64,000 nt of DNA from an uncultured Pelagimonas sp. (GCF_947498515.1 NZ_CANMKO010000002.1:124001-188000), one strand, 5' to 3'; counted from the first letter of the stretch, positions 44,518-54,355 are shown. Numbers and translations are program-made. Notes: generated by a model from the letters alone, not told the origin.

Positions 44518-46092
44518 TTAGGATTTCTGGAACATGGCAAGCATGCGCCGTGTCACGAGGAAGCCACCAAAGATGTTGATCCCTGCAAAGAAGATCGAAA
44601 TCGCGGCCAGCAGAACCACCAAGAACCCGCCGCCTGATCCGATTTGCATCAGGGCGCCAAGAATGATGATCGAGGAAATGGCATTGGTCACAGCCATCAG
44701 CGGAGTGTGAAGCGAATGCGCAACGTTCCAGATGACCTGGAAACCAATGAACACCGACAATACAAACACGATAAAGTGCTGCATGAAGCTTGCCGGAGCA
44801 ACAAGCCCGACACCAAGGATCACTGCTGCACCAACCGCCAACAGGGTGACCTGCTGTTTGGTTTGCGCTTTGAATTCAGCAACTTCTTGGGCTTTCTTCT
44901 CTTCTGGCGTCAGCTCAGGAACAACTTCCTTGGGCTTGGCCGCAATCGCCGCAACCTTGGGCGGTGGCGGTGGGAAGGTGATCTCACCCTGATGGGCCAC
45001 GGTCGCGCCGCGGATAACGTCATCTTCCATGTCATGATTGATCTGACCGTCTTTTTCAGGGGTCAGGTCGGTCATCATGTGACGGATGTTGGTCGCGTAC
45101 AAAGTCGACGACTGGGCCGCCATGCGCGATGGGAAGTCGGTATAGCCGATAATGGTCACGCCATTTTCGGTGACAACTTTCTCGTCCATCACGGTGCCTT
45201 CGGCGTTGCCGCCTTTTTCGGCCGCAAGGTCAACGATAACCGAACCCGGCTTCATCGCCGCAATCATATCCGCCAGCCAAAGCTTGGGCGCTTCGCGGTT
45301 GGGTATCAAGGCGGTCGTGATGACGATATCGACCTCTGGGGCCAATTCGCGGAACTTGGCAAGCTGCGCTTCGCGGAACTCGGGGCTTGAGACCGCGGCG
45401 TAACCGCCGGTGGCCGCGCCATCCTGCTGTTCTTCCTCAAAATCGAGATAGACAAACTCGGCACCCATCGATTCGACCTGCTCCGCCACTTCTGGGCGCA
45501 CGTCAAAGGCGTAGGTGATCGCACCAAGCGAGGTCGATGTCCCGATTGCGGCCAGACCCGCAACACCGGCACCAACAACCAAAACCTTGGCTGGGGGCAC
45601 TTTGCCCGCCGCGGTGATCTGACCGGTAAAGAAACGGCCAAAATTGTTGCCTGCCTCGATCACGGCACGGTAGCCGGCGATGTTGGCCATGGACGACAGG
45701 GCGTCCATCTTTTGGGCGCGCGAAATACGCGGCACCATTTCCATGGCAATGACGTTTGCGCCCGATGCCTTGGCTTGTTCCAGACCGGCCTCATTGCCAC
45801 CTGGATTAAAGAAGGTGATCAGCGTCTTGTCAGACGTCAGCCGACCCAGCTCTTCTTCGGTTGGTATGCGCACCTTGGCGATGATGTCGGCGGAAGTCCA
45901 AAGCGCGTCGGCACCCTCGACAACTTCGACATCGGCAGCCGCGTAATCAGCATCCGCAAACCCGGCTTTCGCACCGGCCCCGGACTGGATCACGCAATCG
46001 TAACCAAGTTTCTGCAATTGACGCGCCGAATCCGGTGTCATCGCAACGCGATTCTCACCAGCTTCGACCTCTAACGGCGTCCCTATCTTCAC
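44518..46092 (-). CDS. pntA: NAD(P) transhydrogenase subunit alpha
   Basis: A 524-residue alpha subunit. The NAD-binding domain I (about 1-380) has [22 protein letters not shown] (about 168) and [17 protein letters not shown] proline- and lysine-rich linker (about 370-415) joins it to four C-terminal helices including [20 protein letters not shown]. This is the undivided PntA form, not the two-gene split found in Rhodospirillum. It precedes pntB. About 120 bases upstream hold its promoter and no gene. Confidence 0.96.
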   Translation of the reverse strand: MKIGTPLEVEAGENRVAMTPDSARQLQKLGYDCVIQSGAGAKAGFADADYAAADVEVVEGADALWTSADIIAKVRIPTEEELGRLTSDKTLITFFNPGGNEAGLEQAKASGANVIAMEMVPRISRAQKMDALSSMANIAGYRAVIEAGNNFGRFFTGQITAAGKVPPAKVLVVGAGVAGLAAIGTSTSLGAITYAFDVRPEVAEQVESMGAEFVYLDFEEEQQDGAATGGYAAVSSPEFREAQLAKFRELAPEVDIVITTALIPNREAPKLWLADMIAAMKPGSVIVDLAAEKGGNAEGTVMDEKVVTENGVTIIGYTDFPSRMAAQSSTLYATNIRHMMTDLTPEKDGQINHDMEDDVIRGATVAHQGEITFPPPPPKVAAIAAKPKEVVPELTPEEKKAQEVAEFKAQTKQQVTLLAVGAAVILGVGLVAPASFMQHFIVFVLSVFIGFQVIWNVAHSLHTPLMAVTNAISSIIILGALMQIGSGGGFLVVLLAAISIFFAGINIFGGFLVTRRMLAMFQKS

Positions 46093-46215
46093 GGTATTCC
46101 CCTTTATGCTCAGGTACTCCTACGCCCCTGATGAGGCGTTAATTCGCGTTTCGCCTTGACTAAAGGCACTGCAGCGACAGGCAGCGCGCGCTGTAAAGCA
46201 CAAAGCGCGATAAAG

Positions 46216-46665
46216 TTAAAGCCACCGGCGTGTTTGTTGCGAATAGCGCGTAAATTCGGCAACAAACTTTCGTCGTAATCCGTTTTCTTCCGGCTCGATG
46301 AATCGTTTTTCAAGAATCCAGACGAAGATGGGAATCAACGGCAGCGATAGCACCGCATCCCAATAGAGAATAAAGCCTGACAATATCAGGACATCCCCAA
46401 GATAAATCGGATTGCGTGACCGCTTGAAAATACCACTGCTCACCAAACGATCCGCGCTTTGATGGGGAATGATGGTGGTGCGATGGCGACGCATCTCATG
46501 AATGGCCAAAGCCATCAAAATCACCCCACCACCAATCAAGATACCGCCCAAAAAGTCAGCGAATCCGGGACCAAAGTCTAACCCTAGTGAGAAATAGGTC
46601 TTTTGCCACCAGGCCAACCCCAAGGCCCCCGCCAGCCAAACCGGCGGCATATCCAACCACTTCAT
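46216..46665 (-). CDS. Isoprenylcysteine methyltransferase-like membrane protein
   Basis: A 149-residue integral membrane protein of the ICMT/PEMT-like methyltransferase group. Hydrophobic helices lie near 8-25, 33-55 and 95-120. The SAM-binding signature is SADRLVSSGIFKRSRNPIYLGDVLILSGF (Arg-Asn-Pro-x-Tyr at about 84-88) and the end EENGLRRKFVAEFTRYSQQTRRW is typical. The acceptor is unknown. It follows the beta-lactamase-fold gene on the same strand after a structured gap. Confidence 0.82.
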   Translation of the reverse strand: MKWLDMPPVWLAGALGLAWWQKTYFSLGLDFGPGFADFLGGILIGGGVILMALAIHEMRRHRTTIIPHQSADRLVSSGIFKRSRNPIYLGDVLILSGFILYWDAVLSLPLIPIFVWILEKRFIEPEENGLRRKFVAEFTRYSQQTRRWL

Positions 46666-46683
46666 GCAAACCCCCAGTGTTTC

Positions 46684-46742
46684 TTCTTTCCCAAAATATC
46701 CCGGGGTGAAGTGACCGCAAGGTCACAAGGGGCAGCGCCCCT
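46684..46742. repeat. Rhodobacterales-type intergenic hairpin element
   Basis: Read on the minus strand: GGGGCGCTGCCCC overlapping the stop of the upstream gene, then GTGACC-TTGC-GGTCAC, then CCCCGGGATATTTTGGGAA and GAAGAA. From memory, a close form of this last motif is a frequent intergenic sequence in Rhodobacterales; I found only one copy here. It lies between two co-directional genes and also serves as the 3' hairpin of the upstream gene. Confidence 0.5.
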
Positions 46743-47685
46743 ACTCCCACTCCATCTCTTCAAACACGCGACCGGCGTTTTTGGTTGCCAATTCCTCAAA
46801 CGTATCCATGTGCTTCCAACGTTCTTGATCAACGTAATAAGCCCCGGCAAGGTCGCCACCTGCGTCAATATGCGCCGCAATCTTTGCTCGCAAATCATGC
46901 AGGTAATCCGAGGTTCCCATGGTCACCATGGCCATGTTGGTCGGATGCCCATGTCCGGGGATCACATAAGTCGCCCCCAAGTCGGTAAACGGCCCCTCAA
47001 AGGTTTCCAACCAGCAACTTGTACAGGTTTCGGCAAAGATCGGCGGCATCCGCTCATGGAACGCAATGTCCCCGGCAATCACGATCTTCCATGCCGGAAT
47101 CCAGACCTGAACGTCGCCGGGGTCATGGGCCGGGCCAAGGTGCAACGCCTCGATGGTCAATCCGCCCATTTCGATGACGTATTTGTCATCAAAGGACAGG
47201 TTCGCCGCAACAACCCGCGTCCCTTCGGCCTTGTCGCGATTATAGCGCTCCATCCCTTGCAGGATGAAATCGCCGTTTTCCTGAACCACATGGTTTGCAT
47301 CCGCATGAGCCAGAATATCAACGCCAAGATCAGCCCAGTAGGCATTGCCGAGCATAGCATGCCCCTGCCCGTTCTCATTGATCACAAGTTTCACCGGCTG
47401 ATTGGTCACAGCCTTGATTTCGTCGTGTAAGGCCGCCGCCAACCGCACACTGGCCCCACCATTGATCACAACAACACCGTCGCCGGTCACAATAAAGGAC
47501 AAGTTATTGTTATGGCCCGAATTCTCATAGGTCGGCGGCGCGGTCGCCCCAATCGCCGAATAAACCCCCGGTATCACTTCGACCGGTTTGTCATAAAGCT
47601 CGGACTGTGGGTATTTGTCGGCAATATCTTCGCTGGCCAAAGCTGTTGTCGCCAACAGAGTGAACGCCAAAACGCTACGGATCAT
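46741..47685 (-). CDS. Exported metallo-beta-lactamase-fold protein with altered metal site
   Basis: A 314-residue periplasmic protein with signal peptide MIRSVLAFTLLATTALA. It follows the SoxH-like MBL fold: GVYSAIGATAPP, LSFIVTGDGVVVINGGAS, LHLGPAHDPGDVQVWIP, VIAGDIAFHE and YVIPGHGHPTN. The usual THxHxDH metal motif is replaced by NENGQGH, leaving one of its ligands, and the Asp of the preceding strand is Gly. Zinc binding may be partial or lost. A longer frame to 48276 overlaps the divergent SDR gene and is rejected. Confidence 0.8.
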   Translation of the reverse strand: MIRSVLAFTLLATTALASEDIADKYPQSELYDKPVEVIPGVYSAIGATAPPTYENSGHNNNLSFIVTGDGVVVINGGASVRLAAALHDEIKAVTNQPVKLVINENGQGHAMLGNAYWADLGVDILAHADANHVVQENGDFILQGMERYNRDKAEGTRVVAANLSFDDKYVIEMGGLTIEALHLGPAHDPGDVQVWIPAWKIVIAGDIAFHERMPPIFAETCTSCWLETFEGPFTDLGATYVIPGHGHPTNMAMVTMGTSDYLHDLRAKIAAHIDAGGDLAGAYYVDQERWKHMDTFEELATKNAGRVFEEMEWE

Positions 47686-47820
47686 GCGGGGTCTCCTCCT
47701 GAAATCGAAAACACATTCGCATACGTGAATTGGAAAGCCAAGCGCCGTTGCGTCACGGCCCTCGTGTTCCCTTGTCTCATCCCAGATCACCGTTACGCTA
47801 CCGCCAAACGGGAGGACATC

Positions 47821-48570
47821 ATGCTTAACAACAAACACGCGCTGGTCACCGGCGGTGGCACTGGTATTGGGCTGGCCATTGCACAAACCTTGGCCGCCAA
47901 CGGGGCAGAGGTCACAATCACAGGCCGCCGCACCGAAGTTTTGGAGGCCGCCGCAAGCGACGTAATCCACCCGCTGGTGATGGATGTCTGCGATGAGGCC
48001 TCGGTAAGCAAGGGAATCGCCTTTGCGGTCGCGGCGCGCGGCCCAATCCAAATATGCGTGCCCAATGCAGGCATCGCCGAAGGCAAATCCATCTTGAAAA
48101 CCGATCTGGAGTTTTGGCGCAATATGATGGCCACCAATCTGGATGGGGCCTTCCTCACCATTCGTGAAAGCCTGAAATCCATGACCCAAACCGATTGGGG
48201 CCGGGTCATCGCCGTAAGCTCGATCGCTGGCGTTCGCGGCCTCAAAGGCGCGCCCTGTTATAGTGCCACCAAACACGGGCTTCTTGGGTTGATCCGCTCA
48301 CTATCGGCCGATTACGCCACCAAACCCTACACGTTCAACGCCCTCTGCCCGGCCTATGTAGAAACTGAAATCATCACGCGCAACGTCACCTCGATCATGG
48401 AACGCACCGGCCTGCCCGAAGACAAAGCTCGCGCCTTGATGACCGACATGAATCCACACGGCCGCTTGATCACAGTCCAAGAAGTCGCCGATGCAGCGCT
48501 TTGGCTTTGTGGAGACAATAGTGGCTCTGTGAATGGACAGGACATCCGCATCGCAGGCGGTGAAATCTAA
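47821..48570 (+). CDS. Short-chain dehydrogenase/reductase
   Basis: A 249-residue SDR with the cofactor motif TGGGTGIGLAIA (about 10-21), NAG (about 82), the catalytic Ser in AVSSIAG and YSATKHG (about 146-152). The substrate cannot be told; 3-hydroxybutyrate or other hydroxyacyl substrates are common for this subgroup. The start follows GGGAGGA. It is divergent from the beta-lactamase-fold gene (135 bases between) and convergent with the TetR gene. Confidence 0.88.
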   Translation: MLNNKHALVTGGGTGIGLAIAQTLAANGAEVTITGRRTEVLEAAASDVIHPLVMDVCDEASVSKGIAFAVAARGPIQICVPNAGIAEGKSILKTDLEFWRNMMATNLDGAFLTIRESLKSMTQTDWGRVIAVSSIAGVRGLKGAPCYSATKHGLLGLIRSLSADYATKPYTFNALCPAYVETEIITRNVTSIMERTGLPEDKARALMTDMNPHGRLITVQEVADAALWLCGDNSGSVNGQDIRIAGGEI

Positions 48571-48646
48571 CTGATAGGCAAAACCGAAACGGCACGCCTG
48601 AACACCAACTCGAGGAAGACGGCTCTGCCGGATGACGAGGGATCGT

Positions 48647-48667
48647 GGGTGTCCCATCGGGGCACCC
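48647..48667 (+). terminator. Hairpin after the SDR gene
   Basis: GGGTGTCCC and GGGGCACCC pair around ATC, followed by CGTTT. The T tract is weak, so it is only a possible terminator; a smaller CGGC-TCT-GCCG stem precedes it near 48620. Confidence 0.5.
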
Positions 48668-48696
48668 CGTTTAACAACAGCCCGCAACCAATTGGG

Positions 48697-49272
48697 TTAA
48701 GTCGACAATCCGCGCCCAATCAACTTGGCCAATTGCACTAGGTTTGCGTCTAACTGATCAAAGGGCGGTTTTTTGATGCCATCAAGGGCCGATACGATCA
48801 CCCGCGCCACTTCGCGCGCTTCGCCTTCATAACGCACCACCCCAGCGGCGGATTGCACCTCAAGCCAATCGGCAAAACCTTGTTCCAGCTGTGCCATACC
48901 TTCGGCGACATCCTCCGCCGATACCGCATGCCCCAGCGCCAATAGCTCTTCGCCGTGCGGCGCGCTCAGAACCTCTTCCATCCCGTCCAACTTGGCTCGA
49001 AATGCCTGTTCCAAAACCTGCTCTGGGTGGCCCGGTTCCGCCAAAGCCGCTCTGACTTTGCCGACTGCCTCGGTGAAATACCCCCGCACAAGGCTGCATG
49101 CCACATCGTCTTTGTTGCGGAAATATTGATACAATGCCGGGCGTGACATACCGGCCGCGCGCGCTAGATCCTCCATCGAGGTCTTGCGATACCCATACTG
49201 AGAAAAGGTCTGGAGCGCCGCCGTTAGGACGGCTTGAATTTTCACCGGGTCTTTGCCTGTATCATCTTTCAT
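48697..49272 (-). CDS. TetR family regulator
   Basis: A 191-residue TetR-type repressor. The helix-turn-helix lies in [36 protein letters not shown] (about 22-57); the rest is a helical ligand and dimer domain. ATG 49272 has AGAAGGG upstream; the frame beyond is rejected. It is divergent from iorA with two 24-26 base inverted repeats between, so it very likely controls iorAB and itself. Confidence 0.9.
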   Translation of the reverse strand: MKDDTGKDPVKIQAVLTAALQTFSQYGYRKTSMEDLARAAGMSRPALYQYFRNKDDVACSLVRGYFTEAVGKVRAALAEPGHPEQVLEQAFRAKLDGMEEVLSAPHGEELLALGHAVSAEDVAEGMAQLEQGFADWLEVQSAAGVVRYEGEAREVARVIVSALDGIKKPPFDQLDANLVQLAKLIGRGLST

Positions 49273-49282
49273 AAGACCCTTC

Positions 49283-49306
49283 TGACAAAAATTACAGTTT
49301 TTGTCA
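49283..49306. promoter_or_regulatory. TetR operator candidate 1
   Basis: Perfect arms TGACAAAAA and TTTTTGTCA with TTACAG between, 11 bases upstream of the tetR start. Its TGACA half-sites match those of the second repeat nearer iorA. Confidence 0.65.
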
Positions 49307-49323
49307 AACCGACAATTGACACC

Positions 49324-49349
49324 CTGACATTTTTCGCGCATTTTGTCAG
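49324..49349. promoter_or_regulatory. TetR operator candidate 2
   Basis: CTGACA ... TGTCAG arms span 26 bases centred on GCGC, 26 bases before the iorA start. The outer half-sites equal those of candidate 1. Confidence 0.6.
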
Positions 49350-49374
49350 AAGCGAACGGAAAGAGGAGTTTTCC

Positions 49375-49833
49375 ATGGCCAAGTCGATTACCGTCAACGG
49401 GCAGACCCATCAGGTCAATCTGCCAGACGATGTTCCCCTCCTTTGGGTTCTGCGCGATGAGCTGAACATGACCGGCACCAAATTTGGCTGCGGCGTGGCG
49501 GCCTGTGGGGCTTGTACGGTTCATATTAATGGCGAAGCTGTGCGGTCTTGCCAGATGACGCTGTCCGATGTCGAAGGTGAGATCACAACAATCGAAGGTC
49601 TTGGCACCCCGGATATGATGCACAAGTTGCAACAGGCCTGGGTCGATAATCAGGTCGCCCAATGTGGATATTGCCAGTCTGGCCAAATCATGCAGGCCGC
49701 AGCCCTATTGGAAACCACGCCAAACCCCAGCGATGACGACATTGACGAGGCCATGGCCGGAAACCTCTGCCGCTGTGGCACCTACCCCCGCATTCGCGCC
49801 GCCATCAAAGACGCCGCCGGGTTGGAGGGATAA
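49375..49833 (+). CDS. Molybdenum hydroxylase 2Fe-2S subunit (IorA-like)
   Basis: A 152-residue protein with the two [2Fe-2S] clusters of the xanthine oxidase family. The plant-ferredoxin-type site is [24 protein letters not shown] (about 37-60), and the helical site is [11 protein letters not shown] (about 99) with [12 protein letters not shown] (about 130). It passes electrons from the molybdenum site of the following subunit. GAGGAG precedes ATG 49375. No cytochrome c or XdhC maturation gene is adjacent. Confidence 0.93.
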   Translation: MAKSITVNGQTHQVNLPDDVPLLWVLRDELNMTGTKFGCGVAACGACTVHINGEAVRSCQMTLSDVEGEITTIEGLGTPDMMHKLQQAWVDNQVAQCGYCQSGQIMQAAALLETTPNPSDDDIDEAMAGNLCRCGTYPRIRAAIKDAAGLEG

Positions 49834-49836
49834 GAC

Positions 49837-52074
49837 ATGGCTAGCATTGGAAAAATCGCCCGTCGCACATTCTTGTTTGGCTCGCTCGCCATTGTTGGCG
49901 GTGTTGCCGTTGGCGCGTGGTATGTGAACAAACCTGCCCCGAACCCGCTTAAACCCGGCCCGGACGAGGCCGCGCTTAACCCATTCGTATTGATCAACGC
50001 CGATGGCATCACTCTGATCGCACCACGCGCCGAAATGGGCCAAGGCACGCATACCACTTGGGCCGCTCTGCTCGCCGAAGAACTCGATGTGACTTTGGAT
50101 CAAGTCACCGTTTTACACGGTGAACCGGCGCAGGCCTATTACAACAGCGCTTTGATGGGTGAAGGGTTAAACACCAAGGGCTATGATGACAGCTCGTTCC
50201 AACATGCACTGGCCGGGGCCGTCGGCAAGGTTGGCAAAGTGCTCAGCCTTCAGGTCACTGGTGGGTCAACCGCCATGCGCGACGGCTATGAGCGGATGCG
50301 CGTAGCCGGAGCCGCTGCCCGCGAAATGCTCAAGGAAGCGGCGGCGCAACAGCTTGGCGTCAAAGCCAAAGAGCTGAAAACCGAAAACGGCACCATCATC
50401 GCCCCCGATGGCACCACCCTGCTCTATACAGATGTGGCCATGGCCGCCGCCGAGCTTGACCCGCCCAAGGTCAAACTGCGCCCGCAATCTGACTGGAAAA
50501 TCCTTGGCAAGTCCATTCCGCGCATCGACATTCCCGGCAAATCCACCGGCACCGCGCAATTTGGCATCGATACCCGCCTGCCGGGGATGAAATTCGCCTC
50601 GGTACGCATGTCGCCCAAACGCGGTGGTATGAAAAGCTTTGACGCCCGCGATGCCAAGGCGATGCCCGGTGTCGAAAAAGTCGTTGATATGGGCGACGGC
50701 GTTGCAGTTATCGCCAATAACACTTGGTTGGCGATGCAGGCGCTCGACGCGATTGAGGTCGAATGGGACGATGCGCCCTATGAGGCCACAACCGACGCCA
50801 TTTTCGCCAAGATCGAAGCCGGGTTTGACCTCGAGCCAAACTCGACCCTGCGCGACGATGGCAAAGCCGATATATTGCCCGAGGGTGCAACCGAGGTCAC
50901 AGCCGAATACCGCGTGCCTTTCCTAAGCCATGCCACGATGGAACCGCAAAACGCCACAGCGTGGATTGATGGGCGCAAATTGCGCGTCTGGTCCGGCAAT
51001 CAGGCCCCGGGTTTCACCCAAAGCGCATGCGCCGAAGAGGCCGGGCTTGATGTCGACGATGTGATTGTTGAAACCACCCTGATGGGCGGCGGGTTTGGAC
51101 GGCGCGGTGAGCTCGACTTTTCGGTGCTGGCCACCCGTGTTGCCAAATCCGTTCCCGGCACGCCGGTTCAAGTCACATGGTCACGCGAAGAAGACATGAC
51201 CCATGACTTCTATCGCCCCGGTGCCATTGCGCGCATGACGGGCGGTGTCAAAGATGGCACGGCGGTCTTGCTTGATGCGCGTGTGTCGGCCCCTTCGGTG
51301 ACCAAACAGGCGATGAACCGCTGGCTTGGCTTCACCCCCGGTGGTCCCGATCGCGCCATCACCGACAGCCTGTTCAACCAACCCTATGGCATCGAAAACT
51401 ACAGGGTGCGTGGCTATCAGGCCGACACCAACCCGCCAATGGGCTTTTGGCGGTCTGTCGGAGCGAGCTTTAACGGTTTCTTCTCCGAAAGCTTTGTCGA
51501 TGAAATGGCGCTGGCGGCCGGTGTTGATCCGCTTGAATTCCGTCTCAAGCTAACGCGGGATGAATGGGAACCGGCCTATAATGTCTTGCAGGCCGTCAAA
51601 GAGATGTCGGGCTGGACCGGGGAAACACCTGATGGTGTCGGGCGCGGCGTGGCGATGGTCTATAGCTTTGGCTCCCCCGCTGCGATTGTCATCGAGGTCA
51701 AGGATCAGGACGGCGACATTCGCATGACCGACGCTTGGATCGCGGTTGATCCCGGCGTCGCGCTTGACCCATCCATCATCGAAGCCCAGCTTTTTGGTGG
51801 TATGGCCTATGGTCTTTCCGCAGCTATTGGCGAGGAAATCACATGGGCAGATGGTGAGGTCGAACAGCTCAACTTCCCAGACTACGAGCCGCTGCGCATT
51901 CAGCAAATGCCGCGGGTCAGTGTTCGCGTATTGGAAACGCAAGAGCACATCGGCGGGATCGGCGAAGTCGGCACACCGCCCGCTGCTCCGGCGCTGGCCA
52001 ATGCCATTTTTGACCTGACCGGAACACGTGCCCGGAGCCTGCCGCTAAACAAGGAATTCAGCTTCTTCGTGTAA
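49837..52074 (+). CDS. Molybdenum hydroxylase large subunit (IorB-like), Tat-exported
   Basis: A 745-residue molybdopterin-binding subunit of the isoquinoline 1-oxidoreductase / aldehyde dehydrogenase type. The N-terminus IARRTFLFGSLAIVGGVAVGAW is a twin-arginine signal. Family motifs are PRAEMGQGTHTTWAALLAEEL, TLMGGGFGRRGELDF and the catalytic Glu in GGIGEVGTPPAAPALANAIF near the end. It hydroxylates an aldehyde or N-heterocycle in the periplasm; the substrate is unknown. GGAGGG precedes the start, three bases after iorA. Confidence 0.92.
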   Translation: MASIGKIARRTFLFGSLAIVGGVAVGAWYVNKPAPNPLKPGPDEAALNPFVLINADGITLIAPRAEMGQGTHTTWAALLAEELDVTLDQVTVLHGEPAQAYYNSALMGEGLNTKGYDDSSFQHALAGAVGKVGKVLSLQVTGGSTAMRDGYERMRVAGAAAREMLKEAAAQQLGVKAKELKTENGTIIAPDGTTLLYTDVAMAAAELDPPKVKLRPQSDWKILGKSIPRIDIPGKSTGTAQFGIDTRLPGMKFASVRMSPKRGGMKSFDARDAKAMPGVEKVVDMGDGVAVIANNTWLAMQALDAIEVEWDDAPYEATTDAIFAKIEAGFDLEPNSTLRDDGKADILPEGATEVTAEYRVPFLSHATMEPQNATAWIDGRKLRVWSGNQAPGFTQSACAEEAGLDVDDVIVETTLMGGGFGRRGELDFSVLATRVAKSVPGTPVQVTWSREEDMTHDFYRPGAIARMTGGVKDGTAVLLDARVSAPSVTKQAMNRWLGFTPGGPDRAITDSLFNQPYGIENYRVRGYQADTNPPMGFWRSVGASFNGFFSESFVDEMALAAGVDPLEFRLKLTRDEWEPAYNVLQAVKEMSGWTGETPDGVGRGVAMVYSFGSPAAIVIEVKDQDGDIRMTDAWIAVDPGVALDPSIIEAQLFGGMAYGLSAAIGEEITWADGEVEQLNFPDYEPLRIQQMPRVSVRVLETQEHIGGIGEVGTPPAAPALANAIFDLTGTRARSLPLNKEFSFFV

Positions 52075-52099
52075 GATACACCTTTCGTTACAAGGAATT

Positions 52100-52126
52100 G
52101 CCCGGGCTTTATCGCTCGGGCTTTTT
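52100..52126 (+). terminator. Rho-independent terminator of iorAB
   Basis: GCCCGGGC and GCTCGGGC pair with one G-U around TTTATC, then five T, 25 bases after the stop. The 155 bases after it, before the RTX gene, hold only a small CACAAA-ATA-TTTGTG inverted repeat at 52137-52151. Confidence 0.85.
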
Positions 52127-52282
52127 CACATCTGACCACAAAATATTTGTGTCCAACCTATCTAAAACTTTCCCCTGATTTGCCTCAATTGGCCCACATC
52201 GCCGCCACGCCGCAACTGTATCCCTTTTGGAAACGGACCCGAAAACCGGGCCACGAGCAGTGATTTAGGTAGGAGCGAGACG

Positions 52283-54355
52283 ATGCCAAACGGTTATCTC
52301 GTCACATTAGGAAACGGGGTTCTGGATCCAGGCGACACAATAAGTGGCAGCCTGATCACCTTCACCACCTCAAGCAACCTTGGCAACGGCCAATGGGAAT
52401 GGTCCGGCACCTATGGCGGCACCACCTATACAAACGAGCTTGAACCGGGCACCTATTACCTTGCCACCGATGGCAACACTTATTTTGTCCCTGCCTACGG
52501 CCCTGTCGATACGCTGACCTCTTCGAGCGTTGTGACCTCCCCCGCTGATGGCATTGTGTCGGGCACCTCGGGCGCCGATCTGATCGATCCGGATTTCACC
52601 GATAGCCAAGGCGAAAGCCCCGAAGATGTGTCCACCGGTGATGACATTCGCGCCGGTGATGGCAATGACACGGTGATGGCTGGCAACGGCAATGACACCG
52701 TCGACGGTGAAGCGAGCGATGACCTCATTTATGGCGACTACGGCACCTATACCCCGGACAACATCGCGCAAACCCTGAACTGGACCAACCAGGGCGGCAA
52801 TGGCACCGATGTCTCGGCGGGCTTTACCCAAGACACCGGCGATATTGATGTGACGCTTGGCTTCACCAATGACGGCGACAACGCACCGCTGTTTCAGGTC
52901 GATACCGATGATTTTCAATATAATGCGGGTGGGTTTGCAGGCCGCTCGTCGCTTTACCTTTATGGCAACGGTGATGGCGATACCTCGACGACAAGCATCT
53001 CCTTTGGGGCCAGTTCCGGGGCATCCGTAGAAGACGAAGTCGAAAACGTCACCTTTCGAATCAACGACATCGACAGTTTTGCCGGCAACCACACCGATGT
53101 GATCACCGTCAACGCCTATGACGCCGATGGCAATGCGGTCACGGTAACCTTTACCCCTGCCGGTGGCGATACGGTTGTTGGCAATACCATCACGTCGGAT
53201 GCCGCCTTGAACAACCCCAACGACGCGGATGGGTCGGTTCTAATCGAGATCGCCGGACCGGTGGCCGATATCGAAATCATCTATGGCAACGGTCAGGATG
53301 GCACTCAGGCCATCTGGCTCACCGATATGCAATTCGAAGCGGTTCAGATTGCCAATGGCGACGATTCCCTTATCGGCGGAAGCGGCGACGACACCATTTA
53401 TGGCGAAGCGGGCAACGATACGCTTGATGGCGGTGCGGATGACGACGTTTTGGATGGCGGCATCGGGGCCGATAGCGTTCTAGGAGGGGCCGGTGACGAC
53501 ACGATCTTTGCCAGCCAAGGCGACACCATCAACGCCGGGGATGGCGACGATGTCATCACCCTTGTTGATCTTGCCGAAAGCGGTTCGGGTGACATCTTTA
53601 TCGAAGGTCTCACCACCTTTGAGGGGACCGGCGATGTTCTTGACCTAAACGGCGTTGCCGATCGCGGCACCTTGAACATCACGTCGAACGTGGCGGGCGA
53701 GATGTCCGGCACGGTTCAGATGTATGATGGATCGGTGGTGAACTTCACCAATATCGACGACATCATTTGCTTTACCCCCGGCACGCGCATTCTGACCGCG
53801 ACCGGGTACCGCGCCATCGAAACGCTGAAACTCGGCGATATGATTGTGACGCGCGACAATGGGCTTCAGCCGCTGCGCTGGACCGGGTCGCGCACCGTGT
53901 TGGCCCGTGGCAAAACCGCGCCCTACCGCATCGATCCCTCGCTCTTTGGTGGCGATCGCCCGCTCATGGTGTCGCCCCAACACCGCATGTTGCTCGAAGG
54001 CTATCAGGCCGAGTTGATGTTTGGCGTTGACGAGGTTTTTGCAGCCGCGCGTCATCTGGAAAACGGCCATGAGGTGCGTCAGGTCGAAGGCGATCTGGTC
54101 ACCTATATCCACCTTATGTTGGATCAACATGAGGTCATCTACGCTGAGGGCATGGCCACCGAGAGTTTCTTTGTCGGGGCCGAGGCGCTCAAGGCGCTGC
54201 ACCCACATGCCCGTGACGATCTATTTGAAAATTTCCCGCATCTGCGCGACGATCCGACAAGCTTTGGCCCGACCGCCCGCCTGTGCCTCAAGAAATACGA
54301 AGCCCAAGCTTGGATCACGCAAATGACAGCACAGCCAATGGCTTTGGCCGCTTAA
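52283..54355 (+). CDS. RTX calcium-binding protein with C-terminal Hint_2 domain
   Basis: A 690-residue secreted-type protein without an N-terminal signal peptide. Two groups of RTX nonapeptides (GDGNDTVMAGNGNDTV near 125; GGSGDDTIYGEAGNDTLDGG and followers near 363-430) would bind calcium. A beta-sandwich-like segment lies between. The Hint_2 domain starts at Cys496 (CFTPGTRILT) and has QHRM with His567. The end (LHPHARDDLFENFPHLRDD) is typical of Roseobacter Hint_2 proteins. Autoproteolysis at the Hint site is likely. TAGGAG precedes the start. Confidence 0.88.
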   Translation: MPNGYLVTLGNGVLDPGDTISGSLITFTTSSNLGNGQWEWSGTYGGTTYTNELEPGTYYLATDGNTYFVPAYGPVDTLTSSSVVTSPADGIVSGTSGADLIDPDFTDSQGESPEDVSTGDDIRAGDGNDTVMAGNGNDTVDGEASDDLIYGDYGTYTPDNIAQTLNWTNQGGNGTDVSAGFTQDTGDIDVTLGFTNDGDNAPLFQVDTDDFQYNAGGFAGRSSLYLYGNGDGDTSTTSISFGASSGASVEDEVENVTFRINDIDSFAGNHTDVITVNAYDADGNAVTVTFTPAGGDTVVGNTITSDAALNNPNDADGSVLIEIAGPVADIEIIYGNGQDGTQAIWLTDMQFEAVQIANGDDSLIGGSGDDTIYGEAGNDTLDGGADDDVLDGGIGADSVLGGAGDDTIFASQGDTINAGDGDDVITLVDLAESGSGDIFIEGLTTFEGTGDVLDLNGVADRGTLNITSNVAGEMSGTVQMYDGSVVNFTNIDDIICFTPGTRILTATGYRAIETLKLGDMIVTRDNGLQPLRWTGSRTVLARGKTAPYRIDPSLFGGDRPLMVSPQHRMLLEGYQAELMFGVDEVFAAARHLENGHEVRQVEGDLVTYIHLMLDQHEVIYAEGMATESFFVGAEALKALHPHARDDLFENFPHLRDDPTSFGPTARLCLKKYEAQAWITQMTAQPMALAA

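Noticed and set aside
47686-48276. N-terminal extension of the beta-lactamase-fold gene
   Set aside because: The extension lies antisense to the SDR gene, and the signal peptide starts at 47685 with a good ribosome site.
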